Shown here: one piece after another, positions 44,740-57,058 of the stretch
Position numbering within the stretch: position 1 is the first letter of the stretch
How the letters are laid out: the number at the start of each line of letters is the position of its first letter
Assembly (NCBI GenBank): GCA_015039465.1
Contig: MU130361.1
Coordinates: 124,001 to 188,000, forward strand
Source: Phlegmacium glaucopus
Taxonomy: Eukaryota; Basidiomycota; Agaricomycetes; Agaricales; Cortinariaceae
Reading direction: 5' to 3'
Length of the DNA: 64,000 nucleotides
Program-made: the position numbers and the translations under genes
The notes under the pieces: generated by a model
The model's database searches: none
The model's input: only the letters and a program-made list of their open reading frames with translations
Told to the model about the DNA's origin: nothing

Positions 44740-46518
44740 GGTTGTGTGAGACGATATAATGTAGAGCTAGTTCACTTTGTAGGAGGGTTGAAAGTATAGG
44801 AAACTGAAGAACTTGAGGGGTAGAGGGAGCACTTATATACCTTTTTCTAATTCCAGAAGCCTGGCACATCGGTCGAATGGTCATTTCCTCTCATCGTGGT
44901 GAGAATTTGTTTTTCTAGAAGCATTACTATCAGCGAAGAACCCGACGTCGAATGATTCCAACAAGGTCATATGTGTTGGGGATTACAATCTCCAAGTCGA
45001 TCTGGGGTTGTCAGTTGAGTTGTTGAGTTGTACTGGCGACGCAAATAAATTACTTATTTAAGTAACCGCCGGTCAGATCTAAATTTATACTACTACTGAC
45101 AAATCTATTTCTTCTTACAGTAAACATTGAACTGAACAGGTAGTAAATCAAATAATTGAACATCGTTACATAGAAGACCCGAAATCAATATACTATTATA
45201 TAGCCTCATGACACTTCTAAGACCGTAAGACGGCAATTGCTTGACATGACTGGACAGCACGATTAATTTAATGGAATGCTGAGGTTTGCTTATCCTGGCC
45301 CCACCCAGCGATGTCGAAGTAAATACTTCTAAATGAGTTGTACTATGTAGTAGTTAAATGTTCATGGTTATTTTTAAATACGCAATTCCAGGTGACATAA
45401 AGTTGACTTGGTCCATTGCGCCAATGATATTTCAAGATGGCGTTAATCATTTCTCTAAAACCACCAAAGGATGTTGACCAAATGTTTATTTCTAATTATA
45501 GCGAACAGAAGAAACAAGTGGAATTCAAGTTGTTGCATTTTCGAGTTCTCAGTAGTATCGAGAACTTGGTCTTTACAACCGATCCATTCGCGGGTTTAGT
45601 TGGTCGGCTTCTGAACAATCCTCGGATCTCGGACTTTGCACTGCGAAGGCAATACCACCAACAGGCGTCATCTACAGAGCCATAGTAATGCACGAACGAC
45701 CCCACAAGTGCATCTCTCTGGATCAGCTTTAAAATAAGAGTCTTGGCGTTACAAGCGATATGCGGATATGTAGTATCGTAATATATTTGTTCGATACTTG
45801 ATCTGACAGAACTCGGGATCTGCCATGCTGAAGGCATCGTCTAAACTGTGTTCATTCATCCTGTCAGGAACGATTCGCCGGGGTCCCCTTCAAATTTCCT
45901 GGTGTAGTAAAAATTTTGCAGAATGTGGGGTTTGACTGGGGCTATGCAAATATAGCGCAATTTTGATGACTGACCTTCTCGCGTGCCAAAGCACAAACTA
46001 CAACGCGATCCTACCAGTGAGTCTTGAAGGCAAGTCCGCAGAAGGATACATTCATAAGCTTGAAATTGTGGTTGTACATCCTAGAGAGCCTGTAACACTC
46101 ACCATTCCACCATTCCTCCCCATGCTGGGAGGCTGAAGGACAGTGGGGACTTTGATCCTAATTCCTTACCACACGGAATAGGCACATGATCATGGCCTGA
46201 TGAAATAAATAAATTTAAATGATAGAACCGGCATGCCTTTTTGGAATCGTCTCCAATACAACGGTTCCCAATCTTCTTCGAACGTCTCTTCGATCGTCGA
46301 GTTTTATTTAATACAGGGCGTACTATATGCAAGGGTTTGTTCCTACGTGACTGGTTTGAGTGCGCCATTGGAGTCAGATGTTGAATATCGCCGCTGGCGA
46401 ATGGTTCTTTTTATGTGAGAAGTGTCAAAGATACGTACGCCAACCCGAATGTTCAAGGAAAAAGCTGCGTTCTCCGGCTGTGGAGACAAATTACTTTAAT
46501 TAGCTAACAATCCATAGA
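44740..46518. other. Right part of unit A, no intact gene
   Basis: Open frames at 45437-45685 (plus) and 45837-45496 (minus) overlap each other and have no recognised domain. The segment of about 45838-46345 is present in unit B in inverted orientation (51135-51640), and 45594-45775 is also present at 46928-47165. Confidence 0.55.
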
Positions 46519-46893
46519 CATCCTTACCGAGGCCGGTGTCAACTTGGATCGTTTGACGTCGTGTTTCGGAGGAGGGGCATAGGTCTCCGGTTACAACGTC
46601 AAGCCTGCTTTCAACTCCACCTTTGCGTATCACACCACCACCCGTTTGGCGTTGAAAGGAGTCAAAATTTGGGATCCCACCCCCAGCAATACACTTCAAA
46701 GGGGATGACCGACGAGACTTAGACTTAGAAGAAATAAAAAAGTTGGTTGGGTTTGGATTTCAAGGCTGCCCCTGGACGCGAAGAACGCTTGGTAGCAGAA
46801 GCTGAGGGAGCATTGTTCATCGATAACTGTCAGGAAGAGGTCAAAGGGTTTTTGCCTCTGAACGAGGCGGCGGGACGAGAAGGAGTGATCCAC
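46519..46893 (-). pseudogene. Duplicated CDC20 exon 1, dead copy
   Basis: On the minus strand it matches CDC20 exon 1 (PLTSSWQLSMNN-like reading; TKRSSRPG; VIRKGGVESRLDVVT). It differs in three ways: the first 18 or so bases including ATG are missing, about 130 bases are inserted after CGTCCAGG (roughly 46641-46771), and no WD40 exons follow. It marks the junction of the tandem duplication. Confidence 0.85.
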
Positions 46894-47324
46894 AGTTAGA
46901 ACAAGAGAACAATACTAATTACTCGTGTGGGTTTAGCCGGTCGGCTTCTCTCCTTGCACAGTTTTATTTCAAACTCAGATGAAGTGCCGACAAATTTGGG
47001 CTTTCATTCCACCAAATCTCTCGAAACTAGCAGGCGTCATCTAGAGAGCACTAGGAAGCTTCCAGTCGATTGGAGGCGCACGAACGACTCCCACCCGCCC
47101 ACGACTGCGTGTCCCTGGATCAGCCTTCAAACACAAATCTTGGCGTTTCAAGGGATATGCCGATAAGTGAGCTCCCCTAATACTATGGGTAAGCAGGCTT
47201 ACTATTTCAATTAAACGCTAATGAAATTTTTAGCCCCCCGTAGGGCAGGATGAAACAATTATGCATACATAAACGGGAGGTCGTCTGTAAGCTTTTCGTG
47301 TTTTCCCTTCTTCCTTGACCATTG

Positions 47325-48472
47325 ATGGACTGTAAATCGATTCAGTGGACAAATCAGAACATTGAATTCGCGTCGTGTAAGTCCCAAGAAATGCAGTGGA
47401 TTGTCACTGACGGATCACATATATTTAGTTGGCGCTCTTGCAGTACAGGTCTTTGAGTTGGCGAATTCTTTTTTTGATGAAGTAGAATACCTATGGTGGT
47501 AGGTGGAATGGGAGCCATTGAGAGCAATACTTGGTGGAGTTTAGAAAGTCTGACAATCTACGGGTTTCAGGAGTCGATTTACTTTCGTCAAATCGCTTTA
47601 CATATGGTCGCGTTATATCCCGCTAGTCGCGCAGATGTGAGTAATCGATATTTCATTCTACTTTCACACTCATTGAATGCTATACAAGTGCAAGCTTAAC
47701 CCTCACTCACAAAGGGTACCAATCGCCCCTGCGAGTCCAGCTATGTGTGGGAACCTTCGTCTACCACACCATTGTGGCACAGCTGACATTTATCTGCATG
47801 GATACAATCCTTCTGATAAGGGGTGAGGGACATCCTGTGTTTTTAAGTCTTCTCAGCCTCAGTTCTGTTTTGCTCGAATCTTAGTCTACGCTCTGTATCA
47901 TCAGAGTCGTCGAGTCAAATATTTTCTTTGCACGGCTTTTCTCACAACTTGTGCTATTGAGACAGGGTGCACCAGCTGGTTTATAAGCACCTTGATAAAG
48001 GGAAAGTCTTGTACCCCCGAAACACTGCCGTTCGCGTCTCTCGTTATAATGAGGTATTATTGGATAAAATTATCTTTCAAACCCATGACTAATGATCTAT
48101 CTATCACTTGCTAGCGCCGCTGTTATTTCTTTTCAGGTGTTAATTCTAGGCATGACACTATTCAGATATATCGTCGGCAACGGATTGGCTAGAACCCCTT
48201 TGACTTCGCTAATATTACGCGAGGGTATCATGGTTTGCTTTTTGATATTCAGTGAGCCGATGATCTTCGTTTTCGTTTGGCTACCCCCTGAAAGTTGTGG
48301 ATTAGGCTTGATGGTGGCAAATGTACCACAGCCAGGCCTTCGGATACTTGGATTGGCATCTAGAGCCCAGAACACTGCTTTCGCGTACGTCCTTCTGTTC
48401 CTGAAGCAAATTACCCACAATCATGATCTCCATCTATTACTATTAGGTGGCTTCTATCTCTACTTTCCGTGA
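47325..48472 (+). CDS. DUF6533-type multi-pass membrane protein, copy B
   Basis: Exon 1 starts MDCKSIQWTNQNIEFAS, joined in phase to FGALAVQVFELANSFFDEVEYLW, then SRFTFVKSLYIWSRYIPLVAQ, then ASLTLTHKGYQSPLRVQLCV with GTFVYHTIVAQLTF and LLIR, then VYALYHQSRRVKYFLCTAFL, and a last exon containing SFQVLILGMTLFRYIVG with PLTSLILREGIMVCFLIFSE, stopping at 48472. The DEVEYLW and RVYALY motifs and the spacing of hydrophobic segments fit the agaricomycete DUF6533 family of about seven helices. The intron before the last exon is not settled. It ends GGFYLYFP without the usual charged tail. Copy A is broken, so this is the likely functional gene. Confidence 0.65.
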
Positions 48473-49589
48473 TGGTCAGTTTTGACTTCACCTGTGTCCT
48501 CATAGTAAAGATTCCAGACTGATTTCGACAATACTACAGGGATGTAGACTTATACTTGATATGAGAAAGCTCGCTGTATCTCATCCAGCACGTACCTCTG
48601 ATGAGGATTACGGGATTGAGTTCACTTCGATTCTGGACATGACGCGGACGACCTAACATGGTCAAAACATTATAGATTACTTTTTACTGAGACTCAGGCC
48701 TTGGTGAATTATTGATAGATTATTTCATCTCATCTTCCCCTTTACCATCATCCCCCCTTTCCTCATTTTCCTTCCTTGCTTCGTCAATTTGTTTCCCCGT
48801 CTTTCTTTCATCCCAATGTCTCGCTGTGGGTGAAGAGGGCATGATTGACTCCTGGTGGACGACGTGATTTGATGGACAAATTGTGCATATTCTAATAGTA
48901 GCAGTCAAAGACTCAAGGTAGGGCGATAACTTGCCGATTATTGAGCACTTAATCGCCTCAAAAATCGTGCAACCTTGGACCGTCGCGATTTTTCATTGCG
49001 AACTTCTCAACCTGTCAAACATCGAAAATTTTACCCCCAAGTCCAAATAATCGTCCAAATTGATCTGCAATTTTTGTATGGCAAAGATTGAGGCCCTGAG
49101 GATGTACACTGATAGATGACCTAAAAGTTGAGTTCTGAAGGAATGCCTGTAGATGAACAAATGGGGCAGAGAAAACGATTTATTCATACCACTGGCACCT
49201 ATTCAGGTACAAGTTGTGAATTTCCACTCCAAACTAACTGGGTGCGACGAAGATTAGTTGATTTTCAAAAGGATATCAATGGGGGAAGAATGACATCCAG
49301 TCGAAGGAGGGATGCAAGGTACAAATAACTCCCGTTGAGCTGAATTCTCGGAGGCATGTTCAAGTGGCGGGCTGTGCAGGGATAGTGAAGTAACTTGATG
49401 TCAGGTTGGGACCGAATGGATAAACACTCCTCATTTTCCTTCATTCCTAAAAAGGGCACGAAACTCTGACTGCGATTTTTCAACATAATGGTACAACAAA
49501 TTTATCACATATGGACTCGAAGCTACGGATCATTTGGTCGTCAACAACTTCGCCCCACTGGCAATTCCGAAGCTGACATTGGACGGTAA

Positions 49590-50298
49590 TCAGGCTTTTG
49601 TAATCATCCACTCGTTCTGAGGGGGCGTAATGTGCCTTCCAGCCTTGACAATAACCTAGGACGCAGGCGAAATCCATAAAACCGCTCAATGGACACTTTG
49701 AGATATTACGAGCTACTTACGAATGCTCCAAGGTTAAGCTCATTAACCCAGTAGAGGTCATGGCCATCAGCAGGAGTAATACTAGGAAGAGCACAGGCCA
49801 GCGATCCAAGGCTATTCTTTATTCAGTCCATGGAATGACTTACACGTTGGTCCCGTGCCCAGTCGCTCTGATTATCCACTTGTATTCCTTGTCACACCAA
49901 GTGAGCTTGGTGTTCTCGGCATCTCCCTAAGCCCGACTTTGGTAAGACAAGATCCCCCAGAATTGTCATGAAGGGTGCAAAGATGATGTAGACTGACCTG
50001 GAGCGAGACGTACAAGTTATTGAATCCCTTGATGGTAACCTCGGTGATGTCCCCAGTAATAGCAGGAGTAACGGTTAACATCTGACCAAAAAATAAGAGA
50101 AGGTGAGCTGGAAGTTGGAACTACTAGAAAACGCTAGAGCGAAAAGATGTGTACCATGGAGAGGTCAGGAATGGTATGGTCGCCCATTACAGTTTTGACG
50201 ACATTGCCGTTTGCGTCGTGCCTCGAAGTGACGATGCATTCGCCCGTATTCTTGCTTCTGAAGCGGTATGTTCCCCGAGATATGGTGGTGTCAGACAT
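49590..50298 (-). CDS. Beta-trefoil (mycocypin/ricin-B-like) protein, copy B
   Basis: Five exons, 50298-50155, 50081-49998, 49926-49844, 49811-49721 and 49655-49590, join exactly to 155 residues. The protein starts MSDTTISRGTYRFRSKNTGE, contains FNNLYVSLQ, LTWCDKEYKWIIRATG, DGHDLYWVNELNLGAF and ends QNEWMITKA. The length, the GTYRF opening and spaced W residues suggest a single beta-trefoil like fungal protease inhibitors (mycocypins) or ricin-B-type lectins. No signal peptide is present, so it is probably cytosolic. An in-frame upstream ATG at 50391 would add 31 hydrophobic-leaning residues but is less likely. The ligand cannot be predicted. Confidence 0.65.
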
Positions 50299-51134
50299 AG
50301 TTGTGTGAGACGATATAGTGTAGAGATAGTTCACTTTGTAGGAGGGTTGGAAGTATAGGAAACTGGAGAACTTGAGGGGTAGAGGGAGCACTTATATACC
50401 TTTTTCTAATTCCAAAAGCCTGGCACATCGGTCGAATGGTCATTTCCTCTCATCGTGGTGAGAATTTATTTTTCTAGAAGCATTACTATCAGCGAAGAAC
50501 CCGACGTCGAATGATTCCAACAAGGTCATATGTGTTGGAGATGGCCCACAATCTCCAAGTCGATCTGGGGTTGTCGGTTGAAATTAAGCAACGCCGGCTA
50601 TATGCTAGTGACTTCTTACATAAGCACGGGTAGTAACTGAAACCTCTGAGTTGATTGAACACCGTTAAAAGACTCAAAATCTTCATTTTTCAATATAGCC
50701 TTATTATTCATACATATTACAATACTACAGGAAATTACCAAATTTTGGACGGTTTGAGTGAGAAATGCTCTTCAACGTTCATAGATTGGAAATTACTGGG
50801 CAGGTACGTCTGGGTACTTCGAATTCTAAGACCGTAAGATGGCAATCGCTTGACATTCTTGAACTAGAACGCAGTGACTTGACTGGACAACGCGATTGTT
50901 TGATGGAATGCTGAGGTTGGCTTATCCCCACCCAGCGATGTCGAAGTAAAATTTTCAAAATGAATTATACCAGTATGTAGTAGTTGAATATTTGAATGTT
51001 CACGATTACTTTTTAAAAGACACAATTCCCGGTGATATAATTGATGTCCATTGCGGCAATGATGGCGTTAATCATTTCTCTAAAACCACCAAATGTTTAT
51101 TTATAACAGAAACAAGTGGGATTCAAGTTGTTGC

Positions 51135-51640
51135 ATTTACGTAGGAACAGATCCTTGCCAAGTGCATATAGTACGCCTTGTATTAAATAAAACTCAGAGG
51201 CGTTCGAAGAAGATTGGGAGCCGTTGTGTTGGAGACAATTTCAAAAGGCATACCTTCATTTCGTCAGGTCATGATCATGTGCGTATACCCTTTCCGTGTT
51301 GTAAGGAATTATGGATCAGTCTCTGCTGTCCCTCAGCCTCCCAGCGTGGGGAGGAATGGTGAATGAGTGTCACAGGTCCTCTCGAATGTACAACAGTACA
51401 ACCATAAATCAAGCTCATGTTGAATGTATCCTTCTGTGGATTTGCCTTCAAGACTCACTGGTAGGATCGTGTTGTTGTTTGTGCTTGGCACACGAGAAGG
51501 TCATCAAAATTGCGCTATACTATATTTGTATACCCCAGTCAAACCCCAGATTCCGCAAAACTTTTACTATGTACACCAGGGAATTTGAATGGGACCCCAG
51601 TAAATTGACAGGATGAATGAACACAGTTTAGACAATTGGA
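51135..51640 (-). repeat. Inverted segment within unit B
   Basis: The complement of 51135-51640 matches 45838-46345 of unit A (for example CATGATCATGTGCGTA and CAGCCTCCCAGCG against their complements), while the sequence on both sides is collinear. About 300 bases of unit A (45535-45838) are missing at the left breakpoint. Confidence 0.75.
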
Positions 51641-51812
51641 GTCAGATGTTGGGTATCGCCGCTGGCGAATGGTTATTTTTATGTGAGAAGTGTCGAAGGT
51701 AGGTCGAACATTCAACCCGAATGTTCAAGCAAAAAGCTGCCCACTGGCATAATTCTCCAGCAGTGGAAGTTTACCAAGTCAGAACTTTAATTAGCTAACA
51801 ATGCATGGACAT

Positions 51813-53716
51813 GGGATGATCCTAGCGTGAAAGTGGAAGGTCGATAAACTCTCAGCCTTGAAATTTGAAGGCTATGTAAGATCATTTCAGTCAACTGACA
51901 AATTCCGTAAATTCATCTGTTTTACTAGTTCATATCCCACAAATCTTCTTCAATTCTATTCCTACCTTACTCCCCCAGACACACACGAGTCTCATTATAT
52001 TCCCCGCATCTCAAAATCTCAACCACTTCACCGTGACTTCTCACGACAAACGCTCCTCTTTTCTTGCAAGAGCGTAAAATAGAAAACACATTGTTCATAT
52101 TGACCTATGATATTGGAACCATTTTCGATGCGGTTCGCATTGTGGTGGCGGTTTTGGCTCTCCTTTGGATGTGCACTAGCTCTCCATGGATGTTGCTTCA
52201 AAAAATGACCCTTGCAAAGGATAGTACTGGCACTTCGGATATTATGAGGAGAGTTATGCCCGAACTAGAGACTTCAAAGCCGCTCCATGTATCTTCTCTC
52301 GAAATAACCCCCATCGTGAGTCTAGCATCCTCTCAACCCTTTATCTTCCTATAAATCTAATTATCCAGAGGTACCCCGAATAACAGTCCCATTCGCTCAC
52401 TTCCCATAATCTTCGTTGCAATGTTCCTATCTCAGAATTCGGCTACATGCTTGCACTGCCATGCAGCTGCACGGTACGGTAAGCCGTTCACTGCTGATTT
52501 TACCTATGATTGACGCTGGAGCGTCTGTATGTCTTTCGCGTTCGTAACCTTCTCGGTAGCGGGCCTGAAGACTCTCATGCCTCGAGCTCGTTCCCGCATC
52601 ACCGCTGCTGGTTCATTCCATAATTTGGTGCTCCGAGTTTTCTTAGCTTTAGTGACTCGGCTTGGTCTGTTCAGCTTGGCTTCTTTCGTCTCTGGTCACC
52701 GACATATTTCTGATATCGGCAGTGTCGACGCTGTAAGTGGATCTTCATGATTGTAGGTTCATATTTTACTTGAATTTTTTTTAGCGCTCACCACTCTTTC
52801 TACATCCTTCTCCAGGCGCAATCATCAGATGATACAGAACTTGGGATTAAAAATGCTTCAACAGATATGTGGACCAAGTACCTAACACGCGACCCAAGAC
52901 ATTTTCCACTGGATGGTTTCACCACCCAGCTGGACTGAAAATGTTATTTTGCAGAAAAATCGGTCTCCTGTTACAGTTCATCATCCACCGAGGAATCACC
53001 TTTCACATACTTCATATCTGTTGAGCATTATGACTGTAGATGTGTCGATCCTCTGCCCTACAAAAGACCGTCCTACGGACTCCATATGCGTAACACCAGA
53101 CAAACGGTCTCAGTTAATGCGTTCAAGAGCTTTCCAATTCGCCATGAACTCCATGCGGATGCAGATTAGATAGATTTAAACACCTTTGACAAGGTTATTT
53201 GCTTGTCGAAGTCATGCCCTCTAGTGCTTCAGCATTGACGCCGTCGCTAAAATGGTAGTAGGACGGTAGGACGTATGACAATCAAAATAGCACATAAATC
53301 GTACCTGACAGTGGTGTGATATTAACTTGCAGCAACTCACGAGAGTCCGATTCAATTTCCACTTGTCAAGTTCTTCACGAAGGCAGGTCATTCCAGGGAC
53401 AAAATAGACGACTGGAAACAGCCTCACCAACTCGATCGTTTGAACATTATCTCTGCCATTCGAGCTTCATCCAAGCCGCCTATCCGAAACCACCAATTTA
53501 AAACCTCTCCAGAATGAGATTGAGTCTAGGATCCGCTCAGTGCACACCGATTGTACCTCAAGAGACGATCCTGGGTCTAACTTTGACTTTGGCCTTGGCT
53601 TTGCATCTGCGATAGGGCAGAGGCTATGTATGAGGCTGAACATGCCGTAACTTTACATTCACCTGACGTCTGGTTTTGGAAGGAACATCTTTAGTCAATC
53701 GTTCTACGCCGGTGGG
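51813..53716. other. Intergenic, no gene supported
   Basis: Short open frames at 52064-52354 (with one hydrophobic helix) and 52529-52750 show no family motif and lie in unrelated frames. They could be exons of an unrecognised gene, but the evidence is too weak to call one. Confidence 0.45.
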
Positions 53717-56183
53717 ATGTCTACCGATAACCAACAGGACTTCGACAGTCGCGCAGACAAATTATGGTCGATATACAACAAGGAGGCGGAAAGTTACGAC
53801 AGAGCCCTCATGGAGACTTGGAAAGAGGACATGGATAGCATCATCATCTTCGTGCGTATGCATTCCACCAATCCAGATGTCTTTTAAGAGTTCATTTACT
53901 CCACCAGGCTGGTCTCTTTTCTGCCGTTTTGACCGCCTTCCTTGTTGATGCATCCAAGAAGCTCAAGCCAGATCCTACAGATCAGACAAATGCATTATTG
54001 AACCAAACTGTGGTTCTCCTTGCCCAGATCTCACAACAACTCAGACCCAATGGCTCTCAAACCATCATATCGCCGCTCCAGCCATTAGAACTGTTTAAGT
54101 TGAAGTCTTCCGACCTCCGCGTCAACATTTTTTGGCACATGAGTCTAGGTTTCAGCATCACCGCTGCGCTTGGGGCAACCCTTGTGCAGCAATGGGTCCG
54201 CGATTATCTACAACTCTTCCAACGGCTTAGCGGTTCTTTGGAGCGCTCAAGAATGCGGCAATATCTATTCCATGGATTATCCAGCAATCACATGTCGCTA
54301 TTAGTCGAGTCCATTCCTGCATTCATCCATATATCCCTCTTCCTGTTCTTTATTGGTCTCGGTGAAAGCCTCTTTGCCACCAACCACGCTGTCGCTATCA
54401 CAACAACTACTACCATCGGATTCTGCGCTGTTTGCTACATCGCGTGTTCGGTTTTCCCTATACTCTATCCCCAAACTCCTTTTCACACCCCATTGTCTAA
54501 CGTTTTCTGGAGAATGGGACAAATCATTGGCCCTCGCAAGCACAGTGATAGAAATACAGAAGGCAAAATTGTAGCTGTGAGCCCTGACATGGCTAAGGGC
54601 CGCTTGCAACTTGCTATGGGTCACTCTAATAATCGCAAGGAACGCGATACGGAGGCAATACGCTGGGTGCTCAGCAAAATCACAGAAGACAGCGAGTTCG
54701 AGGCATTTGCGGCTGGTATTGGAGGATCAGTGGTCACTCCATGGGGAGAAAATATCTGGAAGAGTATCTTTGGAGAAAACCTTGGACACATGCGGTCGAC
54801 ACCTTATAACAGTGTAATAGCTACTGTGGAAACGCTCACGAATCGAATCGAGAGTCTCCTGCGTACTGTTTCAACCTTCTCTGACCGGCAAACTCGTTTC
54901 ATGCGTGCATGTATTTGTATCGATGCTGTGGCATCTCTCACTCTAGGCTTTAAGGCTGAAATGGAGCTTGGCATCCATAATGGCCTTATGAACTCTGTTC
55001 TTCGTTTTTTTGGTGATGAGAAAAAGAGACGGGATAAGGTACAGGAGGCTGAGACTTCATTTGGTTCAGCCATGAACCTACGACAGCTGTCAGGCAACCA
55101 AGTGATGGATACATCGCTCGAAATAAAATGGAAGTGCTTGATGCTGATTGGGATGAAGAAAACGTTACAAGCAGACAATTGGTTTTTGTTCATGTCAGTC
55201 AATGAACTACGTCGTCTGCACTCAGCGTTTTACGAGGACGGAGCTATGACTTATAGGGTGCGGGAGGTGGATGACGAATTGTTGAAGGCGTGGAAAGCAG
55301 CTGGGCAGCTTTATACAGAGCTGCGGGATAAACCAGAGGAGCAGTTGACGGAAGATAAGCTGAACGAATTGGTTCCGCATTGGAGGGGCCATATTGATGC
55401 AATGGAAGGGTCCTTGTATGACTTGGACCAGCGAGTGCAACCCACAGTCGATACAGCGGTGGTCAACCTTAACTCCTACCTTTTCGGGTTGACGGCTTTT
55501 GAGCATTTGGAGGGCATTTTCTATGAATGCCCATCAAAGATGAATCTACCAGCCATGTGGAAAGGAATAAATTGGGGGATAGGAGCTCCCCACTCCTTGA
55601 AGTGGTTCATACCGCATCTAATACCCCCCCGCCTGTTAGTTTGTTACCTCCTGGTTTGTGCCGATCCCGACGACCCAACTTCGATCCTTCGACGTCCCGA
55701 ATCGACTTAGTGAGTCTGGGTAGACTACTGAACAATCCCGAGTTGCACAGGCTTTTTGACACTGGACGAGCAGACGGGTCAAGTGGACTTGAACTGCAAC
55801 TTGAAGGTCCACAACCATACGCAAATCAACTCTGGCGGTTCCAAGACATACACGAGCATGGGGGAGTTGGATTCATGATCGAGATGTTCTTTGCAACCTT
55901 CAGGTCGCTTGAGGAGAAATCGGTGACTCTCGAGTCAAGGCGACTAATTGGGGCCACATTGCGATCAATCGCTGACAACGGAAAACCTGAGTATTTCAAG
56001 ACCGCCAGTCGACGATTCTTGTGGTCGCTGCGGCAAGAATTAAACATCCTACGGAACTCAATTCCGGAGGAGACCAAGACTCTACCAAAATATATTCTCC
56101 GCTTGTTGTCGAATCTATTTGACGAGAGCGACAAGGACCAACCCAAAGAAGAGAAAACAGAGGAGAGAGGAGCACGGGAATGA
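53717..56183 (+). CDS. DUF6535 membrane protein, with one frameshift
   Basis: Exon 1 (53717-53851; MSTDNQQDFDSRADKLWSIY, then MDSIIIF) joins in phase to exon 2 from 53908 (AGLFSAVLTAFLVDASKKL). The opening is that of the agaricomycete DUF6535 family: an N-terminal amphipathic part, then two or three transmembrane segments (AGLFSAVLTAFLV, FWHMSLGFSITAALGATLV, IPAFIHISLFLFFIGLG) and a long soluble C-terminus. The frame stops at 55710, but the family-like C-terminus (DLVSLGRLLNNPELH, LELQLEGPQPYANQLWRFQD) continues to 56183 in the next frame. The switch fits the five-G run at 55569-55573, where six G would keep one frame of 803 residues. Function is unknown. Confidence 0.75.
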
Positions 56184-57058
56184 ATACGTGTAAGTTGATT
56201 TTCTGGATTACTATTCATACAAATCCCTTGCTTATGTCCATTCAACGCTGTTGCTTCCCTCTCCTACTTACTAACATTGATTATTCTCCCTTTAAGATGC
56301 CAGACACCCATGATGCGTTACCCCTTTGCATGGACCGTACGGTCTCTACGAGTGCGGCGTCGGGTCCTAGAGCTTGATTTTACAATCCGAGCTGGAGTTG
56401 AAACTTCGTCCTTCTTTGACTTCTTCTGTCCGTCGTCGGGGGTGTGCGCGCGTGTAGGCGTTAATGCTCTAGCCAACTTTTTCACTAACCCATCGATAAG
56501 ATGCTCTCCGCGACATATAGCGTAGCTGTTGAGCATGACTTGGTTGGGATTCGGTTATGTATGTAGGCGCTCTCACTGATACGCGACGTCCACTCTGGTG
56601 TTGGTGTTGGGATTGATGCTAGGATTTGATGACATGCCTTGCCAATGGATTATGACTTGGAGTTGGAGTTGGACTGGTAGGATCCTGTTTACCCTTCAAA
56701 TCTAAGTTCAATGGAATATAACCAACAAAGAGGTCCATATGTCCGTTAAGATAATTTGGATGGAAGGCAAGGCGTATTGTCAACTTAAGGGGCAGATAGA
56801 CATATTTATCCAGCAATGTTATCACGCCTAGCCCATAAGAGGGCCACAAGCTCTTGCTATCATAGCGCGACGTCGTGAGGTCACCGCGCAAAGCCAAAAT
56901 TCAAGCTTGCCTTTCTGGATCCCGTGAATCGGATACACAAGTTGACAAGGCCGTGCACTTTAAATGCCACCTACATAAGAAAGGAAGGACGTAACAATAC
57001 TTGTCAACACTTTTATTCTTCTTGATACAATTTCCAAATCTGATCTTCTTCCCTCTTC
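56184..57058. other. Intergenic space between convergent genes
   Basis: This is the 3' space between the DUF6535 gene and CSE1. A minus-strand open frame at 56897-56619 has no recognised motif. Confidence 0.5.

Larger units (their letters stand above)
40946..46518. repeat. Tandem segmental duplication, unit A (about 5.6 kb)
   Basis: Unit A runs from inside CDC20 (CATCCTTACCGAGG, spanning the end of exon 1 and its donor) to TTAATTAGCTAACAATCCAT at about 46518. The same order of landmarks recurs in unit B: CDC20 exon 1, a DUF6533-type gene, a beta-trefoil gene, and ending in TTAATTAGCTAACAATGCAT at about 51800. Identity is high over long stretches, for example 44310-44519 against 49872-50081. 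Confidence 0.85.
46519..51812. repeat. Tandem segmental duplication, unit B (about 5.3 kb)
   Basis: This is a direct copy of unit A in the same orientation. Differences include the 130-base insertion in the CDC20 exon remnant, a piece like 45594-45775 present near the left end (46928-47165), about 380 bases of different sequence around 48880-49265, and an inverted segment at 51135-51640. Confidence 0.85.

Noticed and set aside
53540..53640. Cytochrome P450 heme-binding loop (FDFGLGFASAIGQRLC)
   Set aside because: It lacks the FxxGxRxCxG spacing and no other P450 motif is in frame nearby.
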